This document shows, one piece after another, positions 1 to 9,094 of a stretch of 64,000 nt of DNA. Below the pieces are notes generated by a model. It had not been told where the DNA came from and ran no database searches. It saw only the letters and a list, made by a program, of their open reading frames with translations. The number at the start of each line of letters is the position of its first letter. Within the stretch, counting starts at the first letter, position 1. Source of the DNA: an uncultured bacterium (lineage in GTDB: Bacteria > Planctomycetota > UBA1135 > GCA-002686595); NCBI GenBank assembly GCA_937905825.1, contig CALCXM010000081.1, positions 1 through 64,000 of the forward strand, given 5' to 3'. The position numbers and the translations under genes are program-made.

Positions 1-1193
1 CGACACTCGCCCGCATCCGGCAGTTTCAGCCGGAGCTCGTCGTCAGTTTGGTGGGGTCCGTTAGCTGGATGGAGGACCGGGAGTTCCTGGCGATGGTCGC
101 CGCGGATGGCATGCGGGTCTTCGCCATCGGAGACGTCTTGCACGAAGCCGCTGCGGAGCGGCTTGCGGAAGAGCCCTGGCTCGAGGCCGCCCTCGACGAC
201 TTCACGAACGAAGACGTGTTGCACTTGATCACGCGCAACTACGAGGAAGTAACGAAGTCCACCTACCGAACACCGGCGGGCGAGATTGTCACCCGCGACC
301 GCAAGGACACCGGCAACAGCTTTCGTCTGCCACGCCCCCGCCACGAGCTGTTCCCGGCGAGCGGTTATCACTTTTCGTTCGCCCGGGAGAACCCCTTCGC
401 CACGGTCTTGACGGACTATGGCTGTCCGTATCCGTGCACCTTTTGCGTGATCGGCACCTTGGGCTTCCGCACGCGTCCCGTGGTCGATGTCTTGGAAGAG
501 ATCGACAGTTTGCGCGAGCGCGGCATCCGCGAGATCTTCTTCGTGGATCAGACCTTCGGCATTCAACGCGAGCGCGCCTTTGAGTTGTGCCGGGCCTTTG
601 AAGCTTACGGGGATCTCTCCTGGACGGCCTTCACCCGGCCGGACCATGGGGATGCAGAGATGCTGGCGGCCATGGTGCGCGGCGGATGTCACACGGTCAT
701 CATGGGGGTCGAGAGCGCTGACGATGAGCTGCTCAAGATCTACCGCAAGGGCTACACGGCGAGCAGCGTTGCGGGGGCCTTCGTCCGGGCGCACGAGGCT
801 GGACTGCGCACGGTCGGAACGTTCGTAATTGGATTGCCGGAAGAAACCCAGGAGTCCCTGGAGTCCACGCTCAAGCTCGCAATTGAGTTGAACTTGGACT
901 TCATGAGTCTAAACATGGCCGTGCCGCGCTTTGGAACGGACTTCCGCTCGAAGGCGGTGGAAGCGGGATTGACGGAGCGTGGCAATCTCGTCATGGATCA
1001 AGGCGGACAGCAAGCGACCTTGCAGACGGGCACCCTGGACCGCAAGGCGATGCTCGCCATGAAGAAGAGGATGGTGCGCGCTTTCTACTTGCGCCCAAGT
1101 TACCTGTGGCGGCGACTGCGAACGGTGAAGAGCTTCGGCGAGCTTACCGGCCAAGTCCGCGAGGGGCTCGCGCTACTGGGACGCAACCGCTAG
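1..1193 (+). CDS. Radical SAM protein with B12-binding-type N-terminus (5' truncated by window)
   Basis: The reading frame is open from base 3 and enters from the left edge, so the true start is outside the window; the TTG at 48 is internal. The first visible residues (LARIRQFQPELVVS) resemble the end of a cobalamin-binding Rossmann domain. The radical SAM core follows, with CPYPCTFC (CxxxCxxC) to hold the [4Fe-4S] cluster, then EIFFVDQTF and a FVIGLPEET segment typical of B12-dependent radical SAM (Elp3/MiaB-like fold) enzymes. Family members catalyse methylations, cyclisations or ring contractions; the substrate cannot be read from this fragment. It ends at a TAG and is convergent with the SPFH gene that follows. 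The family is clear, the specific function unknown. Confidence 0.85.
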   Translation, partial: TLARIRQFQPELVVSLVGSVSWMEDREFLAMVAADGMRVFAIGDVLHEAAAERLAEEPWLEAALDDFTNEDVLHLITRNYEEVTKSTYRTPAGEIVTRDRKDTGNSFRLPRPRHELFPASGYHFSFARENPFATVLTDYGCPYPCTFCVIGTLGFRTRPVVDVLEEIDSLRERGIREIFFVDQTFGIQRERAFELCRAFEAYGDLSWTAFTRPDHGDAEMLAAMVRGGCHTVIMGVESADDELLKIYRKGYTASSVAGAFVRAHEAGLRTVGTFVIGLPEETQESLESTLKLAIELNLDFMSLNMAVPRFGTDFRSKAVEAGLTERGNLVMDQGGQQATLQTGTLDRKAMLAMKKRMVRAFYLRPSYLWRRLRTVKSFGELTGQVREGLALLGRNR

Positions 1194-1217
1194 GAACTTT
1201 GAATCACGGAGTTGCCG

Positions 1218-2099
1218 TCAACTTCCGAGGATCAGCTTGCTCTTCGCCTTGGCCCGCAATTCGGAGCGCAACTTCGCAGGCAGGTTGCCCTTGGTCGCCC
1301 TCTCGGCCATGAGGCAATAGGCCATGATCCTGCGCTTGCGTCGCGAGATCGATTCTAGTTCTCGTGCGCGGCGGAAGCGTCGGCGCGGAATGTGCGGAGT
1401 GCCAAGCATCGCGAGGGCGTACCCGCGGGAGATGCCGTGCTCTTCCATTTGACGCAACGCCTTGACCCGCTCTTCGCAAGCGTGTTGTTGTTGCGTGAAC
1501 TTCAAGGTCTGCGGAGAAGGCCGGATGGACGTGAAGCCGACGCTCTGTACTTCAACGCCCCAGGCCTCCAAGCGCGCCCCCATCGCCTCGCCCAGGTGTT
1601 CGTCCAAACCGCCAGATAGACGCATGCTGTCGCGCGCCGACCTGCGAACGATCTCTTGAACGGAAAGGCCCAGCATCTGCTCCATGCCCTTCTCGAGCAC
1701 GTCCACTTCGATCACGGCCTTGCGGATGTCGACGATGCGGTACACAAGGTTGACGTCCACAAACCAAACGAGGCCTTCCACGCTCGTGACCTTTTGATCC
1801 GGCACGTCCATGGTGCGCGCGCGGCTGGGCATGATCACTACTTTTTGAAAGTAGGGAATCTTGAACACGAAACCGGGTTCCAGCACACGGGTCGCGCGGC
1901 CCATGCTGAAGAACAGGCCCGTGTTGCCGCTCTTCACGGTAGTGCCCAAAGCCCGGATACCGCTGTAGATCGCTAAACTGACGACGTATGCGTTTTCCTT
2001 GGCCCAATCGATCGACCACTCCCACACGACACCGGGGAGCTCCTTCAGGCTCTCCCAATTGAATGAGACGTCGGTGAAGAGATCGCTGAATTCGTTCAC
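1218..2099 (-). CDS. SPFH/band 7 domain protein A
   Basis: A 293-residue protein starting with GTG. A hydrophobic stretch (about residues 37-52) precedes the band-7 opening (SGNTGLFFSMGRATRVLEPG, then FKIPYFQKV), and a typical SPFH core follows (VEGLVWFVDVNLVYRIVD, then EWGVEVQSVGFTSIRPSP with W as A). The C-terminus is strongly basic. SPFH proteins (stomatin, prohibitin, flotillin, HflK/C) are membrane-anchored scaffolds that often regulate proteases or organise lipid domains. It lies 33 bases downstream of a second SPFH gene on the same strand, so the two are probably co-transcribed and may form a hetero-oligomer, as HflK/HflC do. No protease gene is adjacent. The exact partner is unknown. 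Confidence 0.8.
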   Translation of the reverse strand: MNEFSDLFTDVSFNWESLKELPGVVWEWSIDWAKENAYVVSLAIYSGIRALGTTVKSGNTGLFFSMGRATRVLEPGFVFKIPYFQKVVIMPSRARTMDVPDQKVTSVEGLVWFVDVNLVYRIVDIRKAVIEVDVLEKGMEQMLGLSVQEIVRRSARDSMRLSGGLDEHLGEAMGARLEAWGVEVQSVGFTSIRPSPQTLKFTQQQHACEERVKALRQMEEHGISRGYALAMLGTPHIPRRRFRRARELESISRRKRRIMAYCLMAERATKGNLPAKLRSELRAKAKSKLILGS

Positions 2100-2132
2100 G
2101 AGTTAGGTCCGTTGGTTGGGTCCGCGGCGCGA

Positions 2133-2906
2133 CTAGGCGTCGTCGTCCTCTTTCTTTTCGTCTGCGGACTTGTCCGCTTCCCCTTCCTTTGCCTCGTCGG
2201 ACTTCTTCTTGCGCTTGAGCAAGTCGGTGACGACCGCCGCCTGGGCCTTGGCCGCTTCCAGCTCTTGCTTGCGCTGAATCATGGAGGGCTCTGGGATTCC
2301 GTTGCCGGTGGCGACCACGGCGCCAGTGATCAAGGCCACCGCTGAATCGGACCCGAGCCCCTGCTCGCGGAACTCGTGGAAGAGCCCAATGCGCTCCTCC
2401 GCCAGGAGTTGCAGCTGGGTGATCTCGAGGGTCGCGGGAGAAGGAGAAATGTTCGAGAAGCCAACCTGCAAGATCTGCACGCCCCACTCCTCTTCCAGGG
2501 GCTCAAGGCCCGCTCGGATCTCTTCGATCATCGCCTGGGTGTCACGCACACTCACGCGATCCTGAGCCTGAACGACCCGCTGAACGGTCATCACGACCCG
2601 GTTCTCCAAGCCCGTGGTCAGGTCATCGATCTCCACCAACGCCTTGCGCAGATCCACGATGCGGTACATGACCTTGCAGTCAACCTCGTAGACGAGATCG
2701 TCCCGCAGCTGAATGGTTTGAGGTTCCAGGTCCAGGGTCGTGTGCTTGGTCTCTTCGACCTCGTACTTCTGAAAGATGGGGACCTTGAGGTGCACGCCCG
2801 GACCCACCACGTTCTTGGCGCGTCCGAGGGTGAATTTCAGTGCGTGTTGGCCGTCGTAGACAACAACGAAGAGCCCGGTGATCGAGCCGATTGCGTCGAG
2901 AAACAT
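2133..2906 (-). CDS. SPFH/band 7 domain protein B
   Basis: A 257-residue protein. I chose the ATG at 2906 (MFLDAIGSITGLFVVVYDGQ) because it directly precedes the short membrane-proximal hydrophobic segment; the longer frame to 2972 begins with TTG and adds an unlikely leader. Band-7 hallmarks are visible: FTLGRAKNVVGPGVHLKVPI, VYEVDCKVMYRIVDLRKA and EEWGVQILQVGFSNISPSPA. The C-terminus is a highly charged Lys/Glu/Asp tail (about residues 220-257). It is paralogous to the next gene downstream: both share the G.GRA...GPG..(F/L)K(I/V)P and (V/Y)YRIVDLRKA-type blocks. Likely role: one half of a paired membrane scaffold. The substrate or partner protease is not visible. Confidence 0.8.
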   Translation of the reverse strand: MFLDAIGSITGLFVVVYDGQHALKFTLGRAKNVVGPGVHLKVPIFQKYEVEETKHTTLDLEPQTIQLRDDLVYEVDCKVMYRIVDLRKALVEIDDLTTGLENRVVMTVQRVVQAQDRVSVRDTQAMIEEIRAGLEPLEEEWGVQILQVGFSNISPSPATLEITQLQLLAEERIGLFHEFREQGLGSDSAVALITGAVVATGNGIPEPSMIQRKQELEAAKAQAAVVTDLLKRKKKSDEAKEGEADKSADEKKEDDDA

Positions 2907-3103
2907 GAGGTCGTTTCGAGGAAGGTAGTCTGGGGTCCGCCAGAGTGTCGAATGATCTTGGGCCAAGCGCAACCGCCTAGCAGCCCGGACGGCGGCTTGC
3001 GCCCTGCACTTCTCCCCATTCGTGCCCTTTCAGAATCCTTGCTTTGTGGTCACGGGCCCGCAATGGTGGCGTAGGCGCCAGTCAACCCAGGAGTCGAGCA
3101 AGC

Positions 3104-4378
3104 ATGGATATCGTCATCATTGGCAACGGAATTACCGGCATCACGGCCGCCCTGCGCCTGCGTCAGAAGCAACCGGATTGGAACATCGCGGTCATTTCAG
3201 GGGAGTCGACCTTCCACTATTCGCGCCCGGCCCTGATGTACATCTTCATGGGCCACGAGACCTACCAGGAGACCAAACCTTACCCCGACAGCTTCTGGGC
3301 GGAGCAGCGCATCGAGCTCTTGCGAGACTGGGTGACGGGCATCGATACGGAGGCTGCCAGCATCGAGCTCAAGAACTCCGGGACGCGCAGGTACGACAAA
3401 CTGTTGATCGCCACGGGATCCAAGCCCAACATGTTCGGCTGGCCCGGCCAGGAGCTGGCAGGCGTTCAAGGCTTCTACGGTTTGCAAGATCTGGCGTTGC
3501 TCTACGAGAACGTGAAGACCACTCGGGATGCGGTGATCGTCGGCGGCGGGTTGATCGGTTTGGAGCTGGGCGAGATGTTGCACTCGGTTGGCGTGCACGT
3601 GACCTTTCTGATTCGGGAAGCGAACTACTGGAGCAACGTGCTGCCCCTGGAAGAGTCCAAGATGGTGGTGCGCGCTCTGGAACGGGGCGGGTTCAAGGCC
3701 ATCTACTCCACCTCCTTGCAAGAGATCGTCGATGACGGGAATGGCCGCTGCTGCGCAGTGCTGACCGACAAGGGGGAGCGCATCGAAACTCAGTTCGTCG
3801 GGCTCACGGCCGGGGTCAGTCCGCGCATTGAGCTCTTCGAGGAGACCCCCATCGAAACCGGCCGAGGTGTTCTGGTAGACAGCTCCCTGCGCACGAACGT
3901 CCACAACGTCTTTGCCGCTGGGGACTGCGCGGAGCACAAGCGCCCGGGCCAACCGCGCAATCTGTTGGAGCAAGTCTGGTACACGGGCAAGTACCAAGGA
4001 GAAGTCGCTGCCGACGTCATGGCTGGTGAAGAGCACAGCTACCAGCCGGGCATCTGGCACAACTCCGCCAAGTTCCTGGAACTCGAGTACCAAACCTACG
4101 GGCGCGTCAACATGGGCGACTCGGGCACCAGCGACCTCTACTGGGAGCATCCCGACGGCGAACGCTCCATCCGTATCGTTCACAAGGGAGGGCGGGTCGT
4201 TGGCTTCAACCTGATGGGCATTCGCTTCCGCCACAAAGTCTGCGAGGCCTGGCTCAAAGATGAACGTAAACTCGAGGACGTGCTCAACGACCTGCACGCA
4301 GCGGCCTTTGATCCGGAGTTCTTTCCCGACTACGTCGCCGCACTCAAGGCGCAAAGCATCCGCGCCTACGTCAAATGA
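3104..4378 (+). CDS. FAD-dependent pyridine nucleotide-disulfide-type oxidoreductase
   Basis: A 424-residue protein. The ATG at 3104 is favoured because it opens the first Rossmann motif immediately (MDIVIIGNGITGITAALRLR) and has an AGGAG about 10 bases upstream. A second dinucleotide-binding motif (VIVGGGLIGLELGEML, about residue 145) and the FAD-closing motif NVFAAGDCAE (about residue 270) define the two-domain fold of the NirB-N-terminal/rubredoxin-reductase group. No redox-active CxxxxC is seen, so disulfide chemistry is unlikely. The gene overlaps the next by ATGA, and that gene encodes a membrane polyferredoxin. The pair therefore probably moves electrons between NAD(P)H and a membrane-bound iron-sulfur protein. 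The direction and physiological donor are not known. Confidence 0.85.
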   Translation: MDIVIIGNGITGITAALRLRQKQPDWNIAVISGESTFHYSRPALMYIFMGHETYQETKPYPDSFWAEQRIELLRDWVTGIDTEAASIELKNSGTRRYDKLLIATGSKPNMFGWPGQELAGVQGFYGLQDLALLYENVKTTRDAVIVGGGLIGLELGEMLHSVGVHVTFLIREANYWSNVLPLEESKMVVRALERGGFKAIYSTSLQEIVDDGNGRCCAVLTDKGERIETQFVGLTAGVSPRIELFEETPIETGRGVLVDSSLRTNVHNVFAAGDCAEHKRPGQPRNLLEQVWYTGKYQGEVAADVMAGEEHSYQPGIWHNSAKFLELEYQTYGRVNMGDSGTSDLYWEHPDGERSIRIVHKGGRVVGFNLMGIRFRHKVCEAWLKDERKLEDVLNDLHAAAFDPEFFPDYVAALKAQSIRAYVK

Positions 4379-5745
4379 GTAGCCAACTGTTCGAGTACGA
4401 GTTCGACGAAGAAGCCCTCGGTTTCGGCAAGCCTGAACCCCAAGTCACCCTCGCAAAGCCCACCGGGCTAACGCGGTTGTTCCAAGGCATCACTCTTTTG
4501 GGATCGATCCTGCTCCTGGCGCAAATTGCCGGGAGCGCGTTCACGGGAACCTGGATCGGCTTCCTGATCGGGCCCGGTCTCTTGACGCTGGGTAGCGCGC
4601 TCTACTTCTGGTCCTCCATGAAGGACCGCCCGCCGGGCATCAACCACGATGGCATTCGCTACAACGGTTGGCTGGCGCGTGGAGGCGGGGGCTATCTATT
4701 GGCGCTCTTGCTGACCGGCTTGTACGTGCTCATCTATTGGTTCCCCCAATACCTTGGGCACTCTGCGGAAGGCAACCCCACTGGACTCGTGCGCGTTGTG
4801 CAGGCGCCCGCATTGCTTTTGACCGGAGGGCCTGCGGGCCGCTGGTTCTTGTATGGCGTACTCTACAGCTTCGTGATGCTCGCGATGGGCGTGCGCATGT
4901 GGATGAAGTACCGCCACAATCGCTACGAGAAGCTGCGCACACTCTCGGTTCTCTTCTTTCAGTTCGTTTTTGCATGGACGCTGCCCAACCTGCTCGTGAA
5001 GTGGGGCCAGCCCTACATGGAACTCAACGGCGTCTGGCCCTTGAAGCAGGACTACCTGTGGCCAACCAAAGTGAGTGAACTCTGGAATGGCGACGCAAGC
5101 CTTGGGCCCGTCATGATCGTGTGGGCCGGACTGATCGCCTTGGTGGGCACGCCGGTCTTGACCTACTTCTACGGCAAGCGTTGGTACTGCTCTTGGGTTT
5201 GCGGTTGCGGCGGACTCGCGGAGACCCTTGGAGATCCCTGGCGCCAACTCTCGGACAAGTCGGAACGCGCTTTGAAGATCGAGCACATCACGATCTACAG
5301 CGTGCTTGGAATCGTGTTGTTGGTGACCGGCGTGTTGTGGGTCGACCACTTGGCCGGCGGAATTTTTCCAGAGAACTTCGGCGGCGCTCTCAAGCACTAC
5401 TACGGCTTCGCCATCGGGTCCGTGTTCTCCGGTGTGGTCGGCGTCGGGTTCTATCCGATCCTCGGCAGTCGAGTGTGGTGCCGCTTTGGTTGCCCCCAGG
5501 CAGCCATCCTCGGAATCCTCCAACGCTTCTTCTCACGCTTTCGCATCACCACCAACGGCGGTCAGTGCATTTCCTGCGGCAACTGTTCCACCTATTGCGA
5601 AATGGGCATCGACGTTCGGGCCTATGCCCAAAAGGGCGAGAACATCGTGCGCGCCTCCTGCGTCGGATGTGGCGTTTGTGCTGCGGCCTGTCCCCGCGGT
5701 GTGTTGAAGCTAGAGAACGGCTCCACACATCTCGAGCGCTTATGA
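4375..5745 (+). CDS. Membrane polyferredoxin, NapH/NosR/CcoG-like 4Fe-4S protein
   Basis: A 456-residue protein with about six hydrophobic segments in its first 360 residues, followed by a soluble ferredoxin tail. Membrane-associated Cys motifs of the NosR/NapH family are present: YCSWVCGCGG near residue 267 and CRFGCPQA near 370. The tail carries two full 4Fe-4S motifs, CISCGNCSTYC and CVGCGVCAAACP. Such proteins relay electrons from the quinone pool or a flavoprotein to periplasmic or cytoplasmic acceptors. The start overlaps the stop of the FAD oxidoreductase (ATGA), a strong sign of translational coupling and joint function. No nitrate, nitrous oxide or cytochrome oxidase genes are nearby, so the acceptor is unknown. 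It could also be annotated CcoG-like. Confidence 0.85.
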   Translation: MSSQLFEYEFDEEALGFGKPEPQVTLAKPTGLTRLFQGITLLGSILLLAQIAGSAFTGTWIGFLIGPGLLTLGSALYFWSSMKDRPPGINHDGIRYNGWLARGGGGYLLALLLTGLYVLIYWFPQYLGHSAEGNPTGLVRVVQAPALLLTGGPAGRWFLYGVLYSFVMLAMGVRMWMKYRHNRYEKLRTLSVLFFQFVFAWTLPNLLVKWGQPYMELNGVWPLKQDYLWPTKVSELWNGDASLGPVMIVWAGLIALVGTPVLTYFYGKRWYCSWVCGCGGLAETLGDPWRQLSDKSERALKIEHITIYSVLGIVLLVTGVLWVDHLAGGIFPENFGGALKHYYGFAIGSVFSGVVGVGFYPILGSRVWCRFGCPQAAILGILQRFFSRFRITTNGGQCISCGNCSTYCEMGIDVRAYAQKGENIVRASCVGCGVCAAACPRGVLKLENGSTHLERL

Positions 5746-5763
5746 GCTGTAGACCGACGAGGT

Positions 5764-5883
5764 TTAACGCCTGGCGCGATCCTTCAGGTCAAGACCACTG
5801 CGCTTGTCTGCGGCCTGGTCGCGCTCTGCCCAGTTGATGGCGCGCACCTTGGGCCCGTCGGTCGGGTGGAGTTTGAATTTCAT
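5764..5883 (-). CDS. Candidate small protein, 39 aa
   Basis: ATG at 5883 to TAA at 5764 encodes a very charged peptide beginning MKFKLHPTDGPKVRAINW and ending DLKDRARR. Third codon positions are mostly G or C, as in neighbouring genes. An AGGAG lies about 14 bases upstream of the ATG, rather far. It sits alone in the 224-base gap between the polyferredoxin and the RCC1-like gene. I recognise no family; it could be a chance frame. Confidence 0.35.
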   Translation of the reverse strand: MKFKLHPTDGPKVRAINWAERDQAADKRSGLDLKDRARR

Positions 5884-5969
5884 GCCCAGGCTGCGGGCTC
5901 CTAAGGCCGCGGCACCTGGACATGAACGTTTCAATCTTTTGGAAAGGCCCTATCTAATGCAGCAATGCT

Positions 5970-7346
5970 CTACAAGGTCCAGGTGACCGTCCAGGCATTG
6001 CTGAAGTTGAAACCAGCTCCACTGCAGGTGTTCGCCTGGTCGCGATACCAGAACTGATAGTTGGTCGGGATGCCTGCCGCGTAGCTAGAGCCTCCAAAGG
6101 GGAGCCCGTTGAAGTCGCTGAAGGTAGTCGCACCGGCGAGCGTGACTTGAATCTGGGACCTCGCTGTCTGGCCGCTGGTGCACAGCAAACCATCTCCAAT
6201 GGCAACGCCGGAGCCCGAGCCCAATTGATTCACGCCCCGGAGAATCAGTCCCGGCTTGCTCCCGGGGACACCAGAGACGCTCAACGCGAAATGGTCCCCC
6301 GCCAAGTAAGCTTGTCCCGAAGCGACCAAACTTGCACCGCCGATGGAGCCAGAGTTGGCGCATCCCTCGCCCGCTTGGCCATTCGCGCAGGGGCAGACGG
6401 TCCCGCTCCCATCCCCAAAACAATAGGCATTGCCGGTGTTGCTTTCCCTGAGGGCGAGGCAGTAGTGGGTTCCTCCACTGATCCGCACAAACCCCTCCCC
6501 TGACGGAGCGCCTGTCACTTGCGTCCAAATGTTCGAGCCCCACGCAGCGATCGAACCGTTTGCCCGCAGGGCCAAACCGTAGTGGCCTCTGCCTGCCTCG
6601 ACTTGCAGGAACCCGGCCCCGACCGGCACATTGGAAACCTGGCCGCTTGCGTCGCCTCCCCAGGCAGCAATGGACCCATCGGCACGCAAGGCGAATGCAT
6701 AACCTTGGCCGCAAGCGAGCTGACTGTAGCCTGTCCCCGGAGGGATGTCGGTGACTTGTTGGTCGCCGTCCGAGCCCCAACCGACGATGGATCCGCTCGC
6801 GCTCAAAGCAAGTGCGAATCCGGGCCCACAGGCGATCTGGGTATACCCAGTGCCCGATGGCGCGTTGGCCACTTGGCCATGATTGTCGCGGCCCCAAGCA
6901 GCGATCGATCCATCTGAGCGGAGAGCGAGCCCGAATTGCGCACCAGCCGCAACCTGCGTGTAGCCGGCTCCTGCGGGTGCCCCACTGACTTGACCTTCGT
7001 AGTCCTCTCCCCACGCGGCAACGGAACTGTCGCTGGCCAGGGCCAGGAAGAAGAAACCCCCGCCCGCCAGTTGGGTGAAGCCCATACCGAGCGGGGCGGC
7101 AGTGACACCGCCGTGGCTGTCATCCCCCCATGCAAAGAGGCTGCCGTCTGTGCGCAGGGCGGCTCCCGTGGCTCCAGCGAGGCTGGTCTGTGAAAAATCC
7201 GCCTCGATCGGGATGTCTGCGACCACCGGGGAAACGTCGTATCCCCAGGCTTTGACCACATGCTGCCCCATTGCAAGGGGGGCGGAAACTGCGAGCAAAA
7301 GGCCAGCAAGGGCACGCGACGGGAACGAGTTACGAAGTCGATTCAT
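5970..7346 (-). CDS. Secreted RCC1-like seven-repeat propeller protein with planctomycete C-terminal Cys module
   Basis: A 458-residue protein. The N-terminus has a basic start and a hydrophobic core ending in AMGQ, a standard signal peptide. Next come about seven repeats of 37-38 residues with the pattern (Y/F)TQ(V/I/L)A.G..F.LAL..DGSIAAWG.D..GQV...P.G.G, characteristic of RCC1/BNR-type blades; an incomplete WGYD strand before the first repeat could close a seven-bladed ring. The C-terminal part (from about residue 310) carries YCFGDGSG, CPCANG and GCANSG, then a Cys pair near the end (GLLC and TCSGAGFN). The same module ends the FG-GAP gene at 57315-58934. Probably an exported or surface binding protein; the ligand is unknown. 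Confidence 0.8.
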   Translation of the reverse strand: MNRLRNSFPSRALAGLLLAVSAPLAMGQHVVKAWGYDVSPVVADIPIEADFSQTSLAGATGAALRTDGSLFAWGDDSHGGVTAAPLGMGFTQLAGGGFFFLALASDSSVAAWGEDYEGQVSGAPAGAGYTQVAAGAQFGLALRSDGSIAAWGRDNHGQVANAPSGTGYTQIACGPGFALALSASGSIVGWGSDGDQQVTDIPPGTGYSQLACGQGYAFALRADGSIAAWGGDASGQVSNVPVGAGFLQVEAGRGHYGLALRANGSIAAWGSNIWTQVTGAPSGEGFVRISGGTHYCLALRESNTGNAYCFGDGSGTVCPCANGQAGEGCANSGSIGGASLVASGQAYLAGDHFALSVSGVPGSKPGLILRGVNQLGSGSGVAIGDGLLCTSGQTARSQIQVTLAGATTFSDFNGLPFGGSSYAAGIPTNYQFWYRDQANTCSGAGFNFSNAWTVTWTL

Positions 7347-7755
7347 GGTTGAGTGGGTCGGTGGTTACAACGAGACGAAGCGCCCCAAGCAGAGCTGGAG
7401 ACGCCCTCAGGTCCACCGCGAGAACGAATGACAGACGAGTCGAAACTCGTAGACAGTCAACAGTCAGGTTGCGAGTGTGCGAGGGGTTAAGCCCCCGCAC
7501 CGTGGGTCTGCCTTGTGTTTGGAAGCGCGCATCCAAGCGATCGCATCCGCCCATCAAGGCCCCCGAGCGACTGTCTCTTCGCGGTGAGCGATTGGAGCGG
7601 ACGTCCAGCACTTCCCGTGCCAGCGCCCTGGCGCCTTCCTTTGACCGCCCATGATGGCCGCCTTCCGCCCAACTCAGGGTTCACGGGAAGGCATCATCGT
7701 TCCTCTGGCGAGCGCTGGCGGGACGGAACCTCGCGCCACCGAGCCGCGTGAGCTT
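7347..7755. other. 409-base intergenic region
   Basis: Lies upstream of the RCC1-like gene and downstream of mnmH, both on the minus strand. Reading frames here are short and lack recognisable motifs. A small GGGG/CCCC hairpin occurs around 7483-7499. I see no tRNA, repeat array or clear promoter. Confidence 0.5.
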
Positions 7756-8949
7756 CTAGAGCAACGAGTTCTGCAGCTCGTTGCTCAGATGCTTCTCGAT
7801 CCACGCCACGATCTCTAATGCGACTCGCGAGACATCGCTCGCGTCAAAGTGCTGGCTGTGCTCCCGGCCTTTCTCAGAGTGTTGATAGAGCGGGTCGTAG
7901 TAGAGGTCCAACAACACTTTGACCAGTTCGCGCTCCTGCCCACTGTCGAAGAGCTCCACGAGCACGCCGTGCCACTTCTTCGGGCCCAGGCGCGTCTCGA
8001 TGAACGGCAATTGGGCGCGCAAGGGTTCGCGGTTTTCCTCCGTCGCTAGGTAGTCCGCGATCAAGACGTCTACGCGGTAGTCCATAGGCGCGTCCAAGCG
8101 CAGTTGAACGGCGCCGCACATGGAGTCCCAAATGGAATCGGGCACGATGGAGTCGCCGACTTTGCGACTCTCCCCTTCGATCACCACGGGCCCAGGAAAG
8201 CCCTCGCGCATGCGGGTGGCGAGTCGCGAATCAAAGGTCTTCTGGTTGCAGGGTTGCAAGCCAACCATGCCGAGGATTGAGCTGCGATGGCCCGCGTGAC
8301 CCTCGAGGTCCAAGGTCCAACCGCAACGCAGTCGTTCTATCTCTCGCAGGACCAGGGTCTTGCCCACACCCGTCGGACCGCGCAGAACAAAGGAAGGCGG
8401 AGAAACCCAAGCGCCCAGATCCTTCAACACCTGTCGCCGATAGCTCTTGTAGCCTCCGTCTAGGACAAACACATTCGGCCAACCAATCGCTCGCAGAAGC
8501 ACCACCAGACTGGAGGAGCGCAGCCCGCCCCGCCAGCAATGCAAAATGGTGGAGCCCGCGGGCACGTCCCTCTGGCGCTCCACGGTCATCTCTCGGCGAA
8601 CGCCTGCCATGCCCTCGGAGGTCAGTCGTGTCACCCACTCTTCCAAGTTGGCAGCCGGCATCGAACGCCCCAGGTGTTCTGCAAGCTCCGAGACCAAGGG
8701 GCTGATGCGCTGCAAGACTCGATCGCGGCCCGTCTCGAAGGCTTCGTCCGGACTTTGCTTGGCGTAGATGGTTCCGATCAGCGCGCGTTCCACGTCGTCG
8801 AAGAGGTGCAGATTCCTGGCACCTGGCAAGTGATCGAGGCCGAACTCGGAAGGGCTGCGCAGATCAAAGACGCGCACATCCTCACGGCCCAGGACGGCTT
8901 CGATGGGGACGGAGGGAATCGTCCAGGAGTCGGGAGGAGAGTCGGGCAT
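7756..8949 (-). CDS. mnmH: tRNA 2-selenouridine synthase (SelU/MnmH)
   Basis: A 397-residue protein from the ATG at 8949; the open frame runs further upstream but with no homologous content. The N-terminal rhodanese domain shows DLRSPSEFGLDHLPGARNL and the active-site loop ILHCWRGGLRSSS, whose Cys carries the persulfide or selenium. The C-terminal P-loop domain has FVLRGPTGVGKT. This two-domain order is diagnostic of MnmH, which converts 2-thiouridine at tRNA wobble position 34 first to S-geranyl-2-thiouridine and then to 2-selenouridine using selenophosphate. Its presence implies selenophosphate synthetase elsewhere in the genome. Just upstream on the minus strand, a TATACT (8960s) sits close to the start, which could make a very short leader. 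No partner gene is adjacent. Confidence 0.93.
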   Translation of the reverse strand: MPDSPPDSWTIPSVPIEAVLGREDVRVFDLRSPSEFGLDHLPGARNLHLFDDVERALIGTIYAKQSPDEAFETGRDRVLQRISPLVSELAEHLGRSMPAANLEEWVTRLTSEGMAGVRREMTVERQRDVPAGSTILHCWRGGLRSSSLVVLLRAIGWPNVFVLDGGYKSYRRQVLKDLGAWVSPPSFVLRGPTGVGKTLVLREIERLRCGWTLDLEGHAGHRSSILGMVGLQPCNQKTFDSRLATRMREGFPGPVVIEGESRKVGDSIVPDSIWDSMCGAVQLRLDAPMDYRVDVLIADYLATEENREPLRAQLPFIETRLGPKKWHGVLVELFDSGQERELVKVLLDLYYDPLYQHSEKGREHSQHFDASDVSRVALEIVAWIEKHLSNELQNSLL

Positions 8950-9094
8950 GATCGCGGGAGAGTATAGGGGCCCCCGACTGCCCGGGTGCAGGGACCCTCT
9001 CCACAGAATTTCTATCGCGGAATCCCAGGGCCCCGGGACGAGCGCGCTCCAAACACGTGCGCCGCCCAGCGTCGATCGCGCTGACGCCCCTTCG

